NCBI RefSeq assembly: GCF_001190925.1
Contig: NZ_CP011072.1
Location: 3,658,001 to 3,722,000, forward strand
Source of the DNA: Azoarcus sp. CIB
Lineage (GTDB): Bacteria > Pseudomonadota > Gammaproteobacteria > Burkholderiales > Rhodocyclaceae
Reading direction: 5' to 3'
Length of the DNA stretch: 64,000 nucleotides
Part shown: one piece after another, positions 9,473 to 18,826 of the stretch
Numbering within the stretch: position 1 is the stretch's first letter
Layout: every line of letters starts with the position of its first letter
Position numbers and translations under genes: made by a program
Notes under the pieces: model-generated
Told to the model about the DNA's origin: nothing
Database searches by the model: none
The model's input: only the letters and a program-made list of their open reading frames with translations

Positions 9473-9832
9473 ATGATCGGCGCACTTACCCTTCTGCTTG
9501 TCTTCCAGCTCATCGGCGAAGCACTCGCCCGCGGGCTCGACCTCCCTATTCCCGGCCCGGTCATCGGCATGGGACTCATGTTTGCCACCCTGGTCCTGCG
9601 CAAGGGACCGAGCGCCGAGCTGCGCGGCACCGCGACGGGCATCCTGCAGCATCTTTCGCTGCTGTTCATCCCGGCCGGCACCGGCGTCATGCTCCACTTC
9701 CAACGCCTCGCCGACGAATGGCTGCCGCTCACGGTGGCACTGATCGCGAGCACCCTGCTGTCGATCGCGATCTCGGCGCTGCTCCTCCATGCACTATCCC
9801 GACACACGCCGCACGGCGAGGAGCAGCAATGA
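9473..9832 (+). CDS. lrgA: CidA/LrgA-family holin-like protein
   Basis: A 119-residue protein with about four transmembrane helices. It shows the LrgA signature in GLDLPIPGPVIGMGLMF and the following LFIPAGTGVML region. LrgA/CidA proteins pair with LrgB to affect murein hydrolase export, programmed lysis or pyruvate/metabolite transport, and the role in proteobacteria is unsettled. The stop overlaps the lrgB start by four bases (ATGA), so the pair is translationally coupled. There is no lytSR regulator nearby. Confidence 0.88.
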   Translation: MIGALTLLLVFQLIGEALARGLDLPIPGPVIGMGLMFATLVLRKGPSAELRGTATGILQHLSLLFIPAGTGVMLHFQRLADEWLPLTVALIASTLLSIAISALLLHALSRHTPHGEEQQ

Positions 9833-10560
9833 ACCCGGCACTCGGCGAAATCTGGGTCTACCTCTCCACCACACCGCTGCTCGGCCTGACCCTCACGCTG
9901 CTCGCCTATCAGGGCGCGTTGTGGCTCTACCGCGGGGCGAACCACCACCCGCTGCTCAATCCGGTGATGGTCGCGGTGACCGTCCTCGTGCTCGTCCTGA
10001 CACTCACCGGCACGCCCTACCAGACCTACTTCGACGGTGCGCAGTTTGTGCACTTCCTGCTCGGCCCGGCGACGGTCGCGCTGGCGATCCCGCTCTATGC
10101 ACAGTGGGAACGCCTGAAGGGGATGCTGTTGCCGCTCCTCGTCACGCTCGTCGCCGGTTCGCTGACCGCCGCCCTCTCGGCCGTCGGCATCGCCGCGCTG
10201 CTCGGCGCCAGCCGCGAGTCGGTGATGTCGATGGCGCCCAAGAGCGTGACGATGCCGATCGCGATGGGCGTCGCCGAGCGCCTCGGCGGCCTGCCCTCGC
10301 TGACCGCGGTGCTGGTGATGAGCACCGGCATCCTCGGTGCCGTCGGCGCCCGCTACGTCTATCGCCTGCTGCGAATCGAGGACCACGCCGTACGCGGTTT
10401 CGCGATCGGCATCGCGTCGCACGGCATCGGCACCGCACGCGCCTTCCAGGTCAGCGAACAGGCCGGCGCCTTCGCCGCGCTGGCGATGGGTCTCAACGGA
10501 CTGCTCACCGCCGCGATGCTGCCGTGGATCCTGCCCTGGCTCGAGTCGCTCCAGCACTGA
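9829..10560 (+). CDS. lrgB: LrgB/CidB-family membrane protein
   Basis: A 243-residue polytopic membrane protein, standard length for LrgB. Family motifs include LLGASRESVMSMAPKSVTMP and the C-terminal GIASHGIGTARAFQ region. The start is the ATG that overlaps the lrgA stop and follows GGCGAGGAG. An upstream in-frame extension lies inside lrgA and is not used. It acts with LrgA as an inner-membrane complex. The next gene follows after 51 bp on the same strand and may be cotranscribed. Confidence 0.9.
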   Translation: MNPALGEIWVYLSTTPLLGLTLTLLAYQGALWLYRGANHHPLLNPVMVAVTVLVLVLTLTGTPYQTYFDGAQFVHFLLGPATVALAIPLYAQWERLKGMLLPLLVTLVAGSLTAALSAVGIAALLGASRESVMSMAPKSVTMPIAMGVAERLGGLPSLTAVLVMSTGILGAVGARYVYRLLRIEDHAVRGFAIGIASHGIGTARAFQVSEQAGAFAALAMGLNGLLTAAMLPWILPWLESLQH

Positions 10561-10611
10561 TCGCCGGCGCCCCATCCTTCCTCATCCAAGCCCAAACGGA
10601 ATCCGCCCCCG

Positions 10612-12234
10612 ATGACCGCCCTGCTTCGCTGGCTCGACCGCACCATCCTCGAACTCGGCCGCGAGATGCGCCTGTCCTACCTGCCGCCGCTGATGGTCTA
10701 TGTCGCGGCGGGAGTTTCCGGCCTCACCGGCATCGTCGGCACCTTCTTCGTCAAGGACTACCTCGGCCTGTCAGCCTCCTTCCTCGCCGCGCTGGGATTC
10801 TGGGCGGGTATCCCGTGGGCGCTCAAAATGCCCATCGGCCATCTCGTGGACCTGCTATGGCGGTACAAGGCCGGGCTGGTCTATCTCGGCGCCTCGCTCA
10901 TCGCCGCCAGCCTGATCATCATGATCGGCTTGATCGGCAACCCCGCCGCAATGCGGCAGGTCATGTCGGCGGAGGCCTGGTTCGTACTTTCCACGCTGCT
11001 CGCACCGATCGGTTACGTGATGCAGGACGCCGTCGCCGACGCGATGACGGTCGAAGCCGTACCGCGCATCGGCGAAGACGGCCGCCCCTTCCCGGACGAG
11101 ACCGTGCGCCTGATGCACACCACGATGCAGATGCTCGGCCGCGTCGCGATCATCGGCGGCACCGTGCTCGTGTCGCTGGCCAACGTCGCGATGTTCCAAG
11201 GCAGCGAAACGCTGCCGGAAGCGGACAAGATCGCGATCTACGTGCGCATCTACGAGCTCGCGCTGGTCATCCCGCTGATGTCGATCAGTGGCGTACTGCT
11301 CGCGGGCATCCTCAAGCGCCGCGAAGCCCGGCGCCTCGCCCGCCTCGGCCGTGGCGCGGCGGAAATCGATCGCCTCGTCCACGCACCCGAGCAGACTACC
11401 GCCCCGAACTGGTGGATCCTCGGCGGCAGCGCGGCCTTCGTCGCGCTGACCCTGGCGGTCGGCCTGTCCGGCCTCGGCTACGGCCAGGAACTGATCTTCG
11501 GCGCCTCGTTCACCATCATCGGCGTGATGATCTTCCGCCTCCTGCGCGAACTCTCCGACGACGCCCGCCGCACCCTGCTCGGCACCGTGATCGTGATCTT
11601 CGTCTTCCGCGCCATGCCCGGCCCCGGCGCCGGCGCGAGCTGGTGGATGATCGACGAACTGGGCTTCGACCAGAGCTTCCTGTCGCGGCTCGACCTCATC
11701 ACCAGCACCCTCACGCTCGCTGGCCTCTTCCTGTTCCGCCGCTTCATGGCGGAAAAGTCGATCGCACACATCGTCATCTTCCTGACCCTCGCCAGCACGC
11801 TGCTGTCGCTGCCCATCATCGGCATGTTCCACGGCCTGCACGAATGGACCGCGGCCGCGACGGGCGGCCTCGTCGACGCGCGCTTCATCGCCATCGCCAA
11901 CACCGCACTGGAGTCGCCGCTCGGACAGGTGTCGATGGTGCCGATGCTCGCATGGATCGCGAACTCAGCCCCGGCACACCTCAAGGCGACCTTCTTCGCG
12001 GTGATGGCCTCGTTCACCAACCTCGCCCTGTCGGCCTCCCAGCTCGGCACCAAGTACCTCAACGGCATCTACACGGTCACCCGCGAAGTGCGCGACGCTG
12101 CGAGCGCTGCGATCACGGTGCCGGCGGATTACTCCGAACTCGGTCAGCTCCTCCTGACGGTCCTGGTGCTGGGCCTCGCGCTGCCGCTGCTGGCAATCGC
12201 CGCCACCCGCCTGCTCGGGCTGCGCAGCGCATGA
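10612..12234 (+). CDS. MFS transporter, BT1 (folate/biopterin transporter)-like
   Basis: A 540-residue membrane protein with 12-14 hydrophobic helices. The N-terminal half contains FFVKDYLGLSASFLAALGFW and WALKMPIGHLVDLL, and a later segment reads GYVMQDAVADAMTVEAVP. These match the BT1/folate-biopterin transporter group of the major facilitator superfamily by pattern. Bacterial members are mostly untested, so folate or pterin transport is only a family-level suggestion. It sits between lrgAB and an EF-G paralogue on the same strand, with 76 bp to the latter. Confidence 0.65.
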   Translation: MTALLRWLDRTILELGREMRLSYLPPLMVYVAAGVSGLTGIVGTFFVKDYLGLSASFLAALGFWAGIPWALKMPIGHLVDLLWRYKAGLVYLGASLIAASLIIMIGLIGNPAAMRQVMSAEAWFVLSTLLAPIGYVMQDAVADAMTVEAVPRIGEDGRPFPDETVRLMHTTMQMLGRVAIIGGTVLVSLANVAMFQGSETLPEADKIAIYVRIYELALVIPLMSISGVLLAGILKRREARRLARLGRGAAEIDRLVHAPEQTTAPNWWILGGSAAFVALTLAVGLSGLGYGQELIFGASFTIIGVMIFRLLRELSDDARRTLLGTVIVIFVFRAMPGPGAGASWWMIDELGFDQSFLSRLDLITSTLTLAGLFLFRRFMAEKSIAHIVIFLTLASTLLSLPIIGMFHGLHEWTAAATGGLVDARFIAIANTALESPLGQVSMVPMLAWIANSAPAHLKATFFAVMASFTNLALSASQLGTKYLNGIYTVTREVRDAASAAITVPADYSELGQLLLTVLVLGLALPLLAIAATRLLGLRSA

Positions 12235-12310
12235 GCATAGGCGCGAAACCGTTGCACAGCCGCGACGACAGGGGGAAACTGCGAGACAAAGGCCACCTGA
12301 GGACAAGTCC

Positions 12311-14362
12311 ATGACACCTGCTTCGGTTCACGACATCCGCAACCTTGCATTACTCGGCCATGCCGGCTGCGGCAAGACCACCCTGCTCGAGGCCCTGCTC
12401 GTCGCCTCGGGCACCATCGGCGCCACCGGCACGATCGAGCGCGGCGATACCGTCAGCGATTTCGACCCCCAGGAAAAGGCGATGGGGCACTCGCTGTCGA
12501 CCTCGCTCGCACACCTCGAATGGGCGGGGCACTGGGTCAATCTCCTCGACACCCCGGGACTCCCCGACCTCGCCGGCCGCGCCCTGACCGCGCTGCCCGC
12601 GGTCGAGACCGCCGCAGTAGTGGTGAGCGCCCCGGCCGGCATCGAGAGCGGCACCCGCCGCATGATGGAGGCCGCGCGCGACAAGTGCCGCCTCGTTGTC
12701 GTGTCGAAGATCGACGCCGCCACGCCGGCATCGCTCGCCGCGCTGCTGGAGGAGCTGTGCGCAACCTTCGGACGCGAATGCCTGCCGATCAACCTGCCGT
12801 CCGCAAGCGGCGATTCGGTGATCGACTGCTTCTTCGACCCCGACGCCAACCGCGAACCCGCGTTCTCCTCGGTCTCCGCCGCACATGACAGCATCGTCGA
12901 CCAGGTCGTCGAACTCGACGAGGCCCTGATGGCGAGCTATCTCGAACAAGGCGAATCGCTCGATCCCGAGCAGCTCCACGCCCCCTTCGAGCAAGCCCTG
13001 CGCGAAGGCCACCTGATCCCGGTGTGCTTCGTCTCCGCCCGCACCGGCGCCGGCGTAAAGGAACTGCTCGACATCCTCGGCCGCCTCATGCCCGACCCGA
13101 CCGAAGGCAACCCGCCGCGCTTCTTCAAGGGCGAAGGCGCCGCAGCGCAGGCAGTCGAAGTCGCCGCCGATCCGGAACGGCACGTCATCGCACACGTGTT
13201 CCAAGTCGCCAACGACCCCTACCGTGGCAAGCTGGGCCTGTTCCGCATCCATCAGGGGCGCATCAGCCCCAACACCCAGCTCTACATCGGCGACAGCCGC
13301 AAACCTTTCAAGGTCTCTCACCTGTTACGGCTGCAGGGCAAGAACCAGGCGGAGACGCCACTGGGCGTGCCCGGCGACATCTGCGCCGTCGCGCGCGTCG
13401 ACGACATCCACCCGGGAGCGGTGCTGCATGACTCGCACGACGAGGACAATTACCACCTCGCACCCGCGAGCTACCCGCAGCCTGTGTTCGGGCTCGCGCT
13501 GATCCCGCAGAAACACGGCGACGAACAGAAGCTCGCAGAAGCGCTTGCGCGCCTGCTCGACGAAGACCCGTGCCTCGAAGTCGGCTTCGACCATCAGGCC
13601 CGCCAGACCGTCGTGCGCGGACTCGGCGAGCTGCACCTGAAGATCATCCTCGAGCAGCTGCGCGCGCGCTGGAACCTGCAGTTCGACACCGCGACACCGT
13701 CCGTGCCCTATCGCGAGACCATCAACGGTACGGCGGAAGCGCGCTACCGGCACAAGAAGCAGAGCGGCGGCGCCGGCCAGTTCGGCGAAGTGGCCCTGCG
13801 CGTCGAATCGCTCCCGCGCGGCTCCGGTATCGAGCTCGGCAACGAGGTCAAGGGCGGCGCGATCCCGACCAACTTCCTGCCGGCGGTCGAAAAGGGCGTG
13901 CGCCAGGCGCTGGCCGAAGGCGCGCTCGCCGGCTTCCCGGTGCAGGACGTCAGGGTCGTGCTGGTCGACGGCAAGGCGCACGCCGTCGACTCGAACGAGG
14001 TGTCCTTCGTCACGGCCGGCCGGCATGCGACGCTCGAGGCGCTGCTCGCCGCACGTCCGGTGGTGCTGGAACCGCTCGTCAGCGTCACGGTGAAAGTCGC
14101 CGACGGCAACTTCGGCGAAGTCAGCGCCGAGTTTGCGGGCCGCCGGGGCCACCTCACGACGACCGAAAGCCCGGCGAGCGGCGTCATGCTGCTCACGGCC
14201 ACCCTGCCGCTGGCCGAGATGGAAGGCTTCGAGGCGCGCCTTAAGGCCATCTGCGCCGGCGAGAGCGAGTTCTCGATGACCGCAGCCGGCTACGAGCCCG
14301 CCCCGCAGGACGTGCAGCAACGCCTCGCCAAGTCCTGGACCGGCCACGGCAGCGGCCAGTAA
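12311..14362 (+). CDS. Elongation factor G-like GTPase (EF-G paralogue, FusA2 type)
   Basis: A 683-residue protein with the full EF-G domain order: G domain (P-loop GHAGCGKT at 16-23), domain II (about 290-380), domain III (ELHLKIILEQL), domain IV (RHKKQSGGAGQFGEVALRV) and domain V. Two G-domain signatures differ from translational EF-G. The G3 box is DTPGL where EF-G has the catalytic His (DTPGH), and the G4 box is SKID instead of NKxD. It is probably not the housekeeping translocase. The family's role is poorly known. A DUF4212 gene follows after 18 bp, so the two form an operon. Confidence 0.85.
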   Translation: MTPASVHDIRNLALLGHAGCGKTTLLEALLVASGTIGATGTIERGDTVSDFDPQEKAMGHSLSTSLAHLEWAGHWVNLLDTPGLPDLAGRALTALPAVETAAVVVSAPAGIESGTRRMMEAARDKCRLVVVSKIDAATPASLAALLEELCATFGRECLPINLPSASGDSVIDCFFDPDANREPAFSSVSAAHDSIVDQVVELDEALMASYLEQGESLDPEQLHAPFEQALREGHLIPVCFVSARTGAGVKELLDILGRLMPDPTEGNPPRFFKGEGAAAQAVEVAADPERHVIAHVFQVANDPYRGKLGLFRIHQGRISPNTQLYIGDSRKPFKVSHLLRLQGKNQAETPLGVPGDICAVARVDDIHPGAVLHDSHDEDNYHLAPASYPQPVFGLALIPQKHGDEQKLAEALARLLDEDPCLEVGFDHQARQTVVRGLGELHLKIILEQLRARWNLQFDTATPSVPYRETINGTAEARYRHKKQSGGAGQFGEVALRVESLPRGSGIELGNEVKGGAIPTNFLPAVEKGVRQALAEGALAGFPVQDVRVVLVDGKAHAVDSNEVSFVTAGRHATLEALLAARPVVLEPLVSVTVKVADGNFGEVSAEFAGRRGHLTTTESPASGVMLLTATLPLAEMEGFEARLKAICAGESEFSMTAAGYEPAPQDVQQRLAKSWTGHGSGQ

Positions 14363-14380
14363 GACCTGCGAGGGAACACG

Positions 14381-14641
14381 ATGAAACTCACCGAACAGCA
14401 TCGGGCGTACTGGCGCAGCAACCTGCTGCTGACCTTCTCGCTGCTGTCGGTGTGGTTTCTCGTGAGCTTCGTCGCCGGCTACTACGCGGACGAACTCAAC
14501 CGCTTCACGTTCATGAGCTTCCCGCTCGGCTTCTACATCTTCGCCCAGGGCTCGCAGATCACCTTCGTGATCCTGATCGGGATCTACGTGCTGGCGATGA
14601 ACTACCTCGACCGCAAGTACCAGATCGGCGAAAAGCGCTGA
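14381..14641 (+). CDS. DUF4212 sodium/solute symporter small subunit
   Basis: An 86-residue protein with two transmembrane helices and the family-typical ending in which the second helix is followed by MNYLDRKY. It starts after GCGAGGGAACACG, 18 bp downstream of the EF-G-like gene. DUF4212 proteins normally lie immediately upstream of a large sodium:solute symporter subunit. Here the next feature is a terminator followed by convergent icd, so the partner is missing from this locus. Confidence 0.85.
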   Translation: MKLTEQHRAYWRSNLLLTFSLLSVWFLVSFVAGYYADELNRFTFMSFPLGFYIFAQGSQITFVILIGIYVLAMNYLDRKYQIGEKR

Positions 14642-14660
14642 AATCCCCGCAAGCGGCAAC

Positions 14661-14697
14661 AAAAAACCCGCCGTTTCGTCGATTCGGCGGGTTTTTC
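14661..14697. terminator. Bidirectional rho-independent terminator between DUF4212 gene and icd
   Basis: AAAAACCCGCCG and CGGCGGGTTTTT arms around a short loop have A-tract and T-tract on the two sides, so it can end transcripts from both convergent genes. Confidence 0.9.
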
Positions 14698-14734
14698 GTC
14701 GGAGCGCCCCGCGCGGGGCGCCTGCAGTTGCATC

Positions 14735-15979
14735 TTACATGCGCGCGATCATCGCGTCCCCGAAGGCCGAGCACGACACTTCCTGCGCGCCCTCCATCAG
14801 GCGCGCGAAGTCGTAAGTCACGACCTTGTCGCCGATCGCCGCTTCCATGGCCTTGATGACGAGGTCCGCGGCTTCCTTCCAGTCCATGTGACGCAGCATC
14901 ATCTCCGCCGACAGGATCAGCGAACCGGGGTTGACCTTGTCCAGCCCGGCATACTTCGGCGCCGTGCCGTGGGTCGCCTCGAAGCACGCGTACTGGTCGG
15001 AGATGTTCGCCCCCGGCGCGATGCCGATGCCGCCGACCTGCGCGGCCAGCGCGTCGGAGATGTAGTCGCCGTTCAGGTTGGTCGTCGCGATCACGTCGTA
15101 TTCGGCCGGACGCAGCAGGATCTGCTGCAGGAAGGCGTCGGCGATTGCGTCCTTGACGACGATCTCGCGACCGGTCTTCGGGTTCTTGAACTTGCACCAC
15201 GGGCCGCCGTCGATCGGCTGGGCGCCGAACTCATCCTGCGCGAGCTTGTAAGCGGTGTCACGGAACAGGCCTTCCGTGAACTTCATGATGTTGCCCTTGT
15301 GCACGAACGTCACCGACTTGCGATCGTTGTCGATCGCGTACCTGATCGCCGCACGCACCAGGCGGGTAGTGCCTTCCACCGACACCGGCTTGATGCCGAT
15401 GCCCGAGGTCTCGGGGAAGCGGATCTTCTTCACGCCCATCTCGTTCTGCAGGAAGGCGATCACCTTCTTCACCTGCTCCGAACCCGATGCCCACTCGATG
15501 CCGGCGTAGATGTCCTCGGTGTTCTCGCGGTAGATGACCATGTCGGTCAGCTCCGGGTTTTTCAGCGGCGACGGCACGCCCTTGAAGTAGCGTACCGGCC
15601 GCACGCACTGATACAGGTCCAGCTCCTGGCGCAGCGCGACGTTCAGCGAACGGATGCCGCCGCCGACGGGGGTGGTCATCGGCCCCTTGATCGAAACCGA
15701 GTACTCCTTCAGCGCGTCGAAGGTCTCCTTCGGCAGCCACTCGTCCGGGCCGTACAGCTGGGTCGATTTCTCACCCGCGTAGACTTCCATCCAGTGGATC
15801 TTCTTCTTCCCACCGTATGCCTTCGCGACCGCCGCGTCGATGACCTTGATCATCACCGGCGTGATGTCGACACCGATGCCATCGCCCTCGATGAAGGGGA
15901 TGATCGGTTGGTCGGGAATGGTCTGGCCGGGAACAATTTTTTGGCCACCTGCGGGAACCTTGATCTTGGATGCGCTCAT
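14735..15979 (-). CDS. icd: NADP-dependent isocitrate dehydrogenase, homodimeric
   Basis: A 414-residue enzyme converting isocitrate to 2-oxoglutarate and CO2 with NADPH in the TCA cycle. The regulatory/substrate-binding segment [18 protein letters not shown] is intact. Ser111 in it corresponds to the serine phosphorylated by AceK in Escherichia coli. [14 protein letters not shown] and [17 protein letters not shown] are also present. The start is set by GAGGGAGTAGGC before ATG-AGC; a longer in-frame extension has no support. It lies 302 bp downstream of the unrelated monomeric isocitrate dehydrogenase on the same strand, with a terminator between, so the two are transcribed separately. Confidence 0.97.
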   Translation of the reverse strand: MSASKIKVPAGGQKIVPGQTIPDQPIIPFIEGDGIGVDITPVMIKVIDAAVAKAYGGKKKIHWMEVYAGEKSTQLYGPDEWLPKETFDALKEYSVSIKGPMTTPVGGGIRSLNVALRQELDLYQCVRPVRYFKGVPSPLKNPELTDMVIYRENTEDIYAGIEWASGSEQVKKVIAFLQNEMGVKKIRFPETSGIGIKPVSVEGTTRLVRAAIRYAIDNDRKSVTFVHKGNIMKFTEGLFRDTAYKLAQDEFGAQPIDGGPWCKFKNPKTGREIVVKDAIADAFLQQILLRPAEYDVIATTNLNGDYISDALAAQVGGIGIAPGANISDQYACFEATHGTAPKYAGLDKVNPGSLILSAEMMLRHMDWKEAADLVIKAMEAAIGDKVVTYDFARLMEGAQEVSCSAFGDAMIARM

Positions 15980-16281
15980 GCCTACTCCCTCTTCGTGTGG
16001 ATGTGTCTCGCTCGATTCAGCTCGTCGCTGAAAACCCTTGGCTTGCAGCTGGGGGACCATCGCGCATGCAGATCGTGACAGGACCATGCAAAACGGATGA
16101 ATTCTCCCCAATCCAGTTTGCGATTATGGCGCAAAAATGCGAGACGCACGATCCGGCTCGCGTTGTCCCGCGGCAACGCGGTTCCCAAGGAAAATCCGGC
16201 AAAAAAAAGCCAGCGCATTGCGCTGGCTTTTTTGGAGTGTCGGCTCCGCCCGCTCAAGGGCGGGACCGGCGCAACTCGCCG
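15980..16281. other. Non-coding gap upstream of icd
   Basis: It holds the icd2 terminator and, on the minus strand, a possible icd -10 (CATAAT, 16123-16128) without a clear -35. No ORF is credible. The palindrome seen near icd2 and aceA is absent here. Confidence 0.5.
16199..16233 (-). terminator. Rho-independent terminator of icd2
   Basis: AGCCAGCGC and GCGCTGGCT arms around ATT, flanked by A8 on one side and T6 on the other. It follows the monomeric isocitrate dehydrogenase gene on the minus strand. Confidence 0.88.
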
Positions 16282-18519
16282 TCAGGCATTCACTGCAGCA
16301 AGCACCGCGTTGAGCGTCGCGCTCGGGCGCATTACCTCCTCGGTCTTGACCGGATCGGCATAGTAGTAACCGCCGATATCGACCGGCTTGCCCTGCACGG
16401 CGCTGAGTTCGGCGACGATCTTCTGCTCGTTCTCAGCCAGCGTCTTGGCGAGCGGCGCGAAACGGGCCTTCAGATCCGCATCCTCACCCTGCGCAGCCAG
16501 CGCCTCGGCCCAATACAGCGCGAGGTAGAAGTGGCTGCCGCGGTTGTCGAGCTGGCCAGTACGGCGCGACGGCGACTTGTCGTTGTCGAGCAGCTTGCCG
16601 GTCGCCTGGTCGAGCGTCTTCGCGAGCAGCTTCGCCTTCGCGTTGCCGGTCTTGAAGCTCATCTCCTCGAGCGACACCGCCAGCGCGAGGAACTCGCCGA
16701 GCGAATCCCAGCGCAGGTGGTTTTCCTCGACCAGCTGCTGCACGTGCTTGGGCGCCGAACCGCCCGCGCCCGTCTCGTACATGCCGCCGCCGGCCATCAG
16801 CGGGACGATGGACAGCATCTTCGCGCTGGTGCCCAGCTCCATGATCGGGAACAGGTCGGTCAGGTAGTCGCGCAGGATGTTGCCGGTCACCGAGATGGTG
16901 TCCAGCCCGCGCGCCACGCGCTCCAGCGTAAAGCGCATCGCGCGTACCTGCGACATGATCTGGATGTCGAGGCCGCTCGTGTCGTGATCCTTCAGGTACG
17001 TCTGCACCTTCTTGATCAGCTCGTTCTCGTGCGGACGGTACGGGTCGAGCCAGAAGATGGCCGGCATGCCCGAGTTGCGTGCACGCGTCACGGCGAGCTT
17101 GACCCAGTCGCGGATCGGCGCGTCCTTGACCTGGCACATGCGCCAGATGTCGCCTTCTTCCACGTTCTGCGACATCAGCACTTCACCGGTGTCGAGGTCG
17201 GTGATGTTCGCGACGCCGTCTTCCGGCATCTCGAAAGTCTTGTCGTGCGAGCCGTATTCCTCGGCCTGCTGCGCCATCAGGCCGACGTTGGGCACCGTGC
17301 CCATCGTCGCCGGGTCGAAGTTGCCGTGCCACTTGCAGAAGCTGATCATCTCCTGGTAGATGCGGGCGAAGGTCGATTCCGGCATTACGCACTTGCTGTC
17401 GTACTGCTTGCCGTCGGCGCCCCACATTTTCCCGCCGGAACGGATCATGGCGGGCATGGAAGCGTCGACGATGATGTCGTTGGGCGAATGGAAGTTCGTG
17501 ATGCCCTTGGCCGAGTCGACCATCGCCAGACGCGGACGGTGCTCCTGGCAGGCGTGCAGGTCGCGGATGATCTCGTCGCGCTGCGATTCGGGCAGCGTCG
17601 CGATCTTCTCGTACAGCGTGGCCATGCCGTTGTTGACGTTGATGCCCAGCTCGTCGAACAGCTTGCCGTGCTTCTCGAAGGCTTCCTTGTAGTAGATCTT
17701 CACGCAGTGGCCGAAGACGATGGGGTGCGACACCTTCATCATCGTCGCCTTCACGTGCAGCGAGAACAGGATGCCCGCCTTGCGGCAGTCTTCCATCTGC
17801 GCTTCGTAGAACTCGTACAGCGCCTTCTTGCTCATGAACATCGAGTCGACGATCTCGCCGTCGAGCAACGCGACCTTCGGCTTCAGCACGACGGCCTTGC
17901 CGCTCTTCGTGATGAGTTCCATCTTCACGTTGCGCGCGCGGTCGAGCGTCATCGACTTTTCACCGTGGTAGAAGTCGCCGTGCTCCATGTGCGAGACGTG
18001 GGTCTGCGACCACTGCTTCCATTCGCCCATCGAGTGCGGGTGCTTCTTCGCGTAGTTCTTGACTGCCGCAGGCGCGCGACGATCGGAGTTGCCTTCGCGC
18101 AGCACCGGGTTCACCGCGGAGCCGAGGCACTTGCCGTAACGCACCTTCAGCGCCTTTTCTTCCTCGGTCGTCGGGTTCTCCGGGTAGTCGGGGACCGCGT
18201 AGCCCTTCGACTGGAGCTCCTTGACGCAGGCGATCAGCTGCGCAACGGAAGCGCTGATGTTCGGCAGCTTGATGATGTTGGTGTTCGGATCCTGGGTCAG
18301 GCGGCCGAGTTCGGCGAGGTTATTCGGGACCTTCTGAGCGTCGGTCAGGCAATCCGAGAATTCAGCCAGCACGCGGGCCGCGACCGAGATGTCGGTCTTC
18401 TGGATCGTCACACCGGCCGGCGCCGTGAACGTCTCGATGATCGGCAGCAGCGAATAGGTCGCCAGCAGGGGCGCCTCGTCGGTGAGCGTGTAGATGATCG
18501 TCGAACTCTTGTCTGTCAT
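16282..18519 (-). CDS. icd2: NADP-dependent isocitrate dehydrogenase, monomeric type
   Basis: A 745-residue protein, the usual length of the monomeric enzyme and unrelated in overall sequence to dimeric Icd. Characteristic segments are [44 protein letters not shown] and [12 protein letters not shown]. It catalyses the same reaction as Icd but lacks the AceK-phosphorylated loop. The ATG at 18519 follows GGGAGAAATGC; an upstream in-frame extension has no such site. On the minus strand a TATAAT (18631-18636) is a likely -10. The gene is divergent from aceK, and the shared 307-bp region carries two palindromes. Confidence 0.96.
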   Translation of the reverse strand: MTDKSSTIIYTLTDEAPLLATYSLLPIIETFTAPAGVTIQKTDISVAARVLAEFSDCLTDAQKVPNNLAELGRLTQDPNTNIIKLPNISASVAQLIACVKELQSKGYAVPDYPENPTTEEEKALKVRYGKCLGSAVNPVLREGNSDRRAPAAVKNYAKKHPHSMGEWKQWSQTHVSHMEHGDFYHGEKSMTLDRARNVKMELITKSGKAVVLKPKVALLDGEIVDSMFMSKKALYEFYEAQMEDCRKAGILFSLHVKATMMKVSHPIVFGHCVKIYYKEAFEKHGKLFDELGINVNNGMATLYEKIATLPESQRDEIIRDLHACQEHRPRLAMVDSAKGITNFHSPNDIIVDASMPAMIRSGGKMWGADGKQYDSKCVMPESTFARIYQEMISFCKWHGNFDPATMGTVPNVGLMAQQAEEYGSHDKTFEMPEDGVANITDLDTGEVLMSQNVEEGDIWRMCQVKDAPIRDWVKLAVTRARNSGMPAIFWLDPYRPHENELIKKVQTYLKDHDTSGLDIQIMSQVRAMRFTLERVARGLDTISVTGNILRDYLTDLFPIMELGTSAKMLSIVPLMAGGGMYETGAGGSAPKHVQQLVEENHLRWDSLGEFLALAVSLEEMSFKTGNAKAKLLAKTLDQATGKLLDNDKSPSRRTGQLDNRGSHFYLALYWAEALAAQGEDADLKARFAPLAKTLAENEQKIVAELSAVQGKPVDIGGYYYADPVKTEEVMRPSATLNAVLAAVNA

Positions 18520-18826
18520 GCATTTCTCCCGGATTATCTCTATATGGCGCGAAGCCAGGCCGACGCTTGAACCGACCGGAGTACACCCCAGATTGCGGGA
18601 TTGCACCCGGACCTCTTTAGACGACCGCTTATTATAAACCTGCACCGACAGCAGTTTGGCGCAATTCCGATAAATCCGATCTTATATAAGACACAAGATG
18701 TCTCATAAGACATAAACACCGGACCCGATCGACGCGCCATGATCCGTCGGGCAACGCGTTCGCAGCGCGTTAGAATCGATCGCATTCGTCCTGTTGCCAC
18801 GCCGCCATAACCGTGACGAGGAAGCC
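18520..18826. other. Divergent icd2/aceK promoter region
   Basis: The 307 bp contain no ORF. On the minus strand TATAAT at 18631-18636 with no good -35 suggests an activator-dependent icd2 promoter starting near 18624. On the plus strand TAGAAT at 18771-18776 is a candidate aceK -10. Two AT-rich palindromes lie between (18680-18691 and 18698-18713). Confidence 0.55.
18679..18713. promoter_or_regulatory. Tandem palindromic operator candidate between icd2 and aceK
   Basis: TCTTATATAAGA (18680-18691) is a perfect 12-bp palindrome. ATGTCT-CATA-AGACAT (18698-18713) is a second inverted repeat centred 20 bp away, two helical turns. Both contain the heptamer ATAAGAC. The first palindrome, extended to ATCTTATATAAGAC, recurs exactly upstream of aceA. 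Its centre lies about 61 bp upstream of the predicted icd2 start, a usual activator position. Confidence 0.55.

Noticed and set aside
15970-18570. 866-codon open frame antisense to icd2
   Set aside because: Shadow frame with no domain pattern. The minus strand encodes a complete monomeric isocitrate dehydrogenase.
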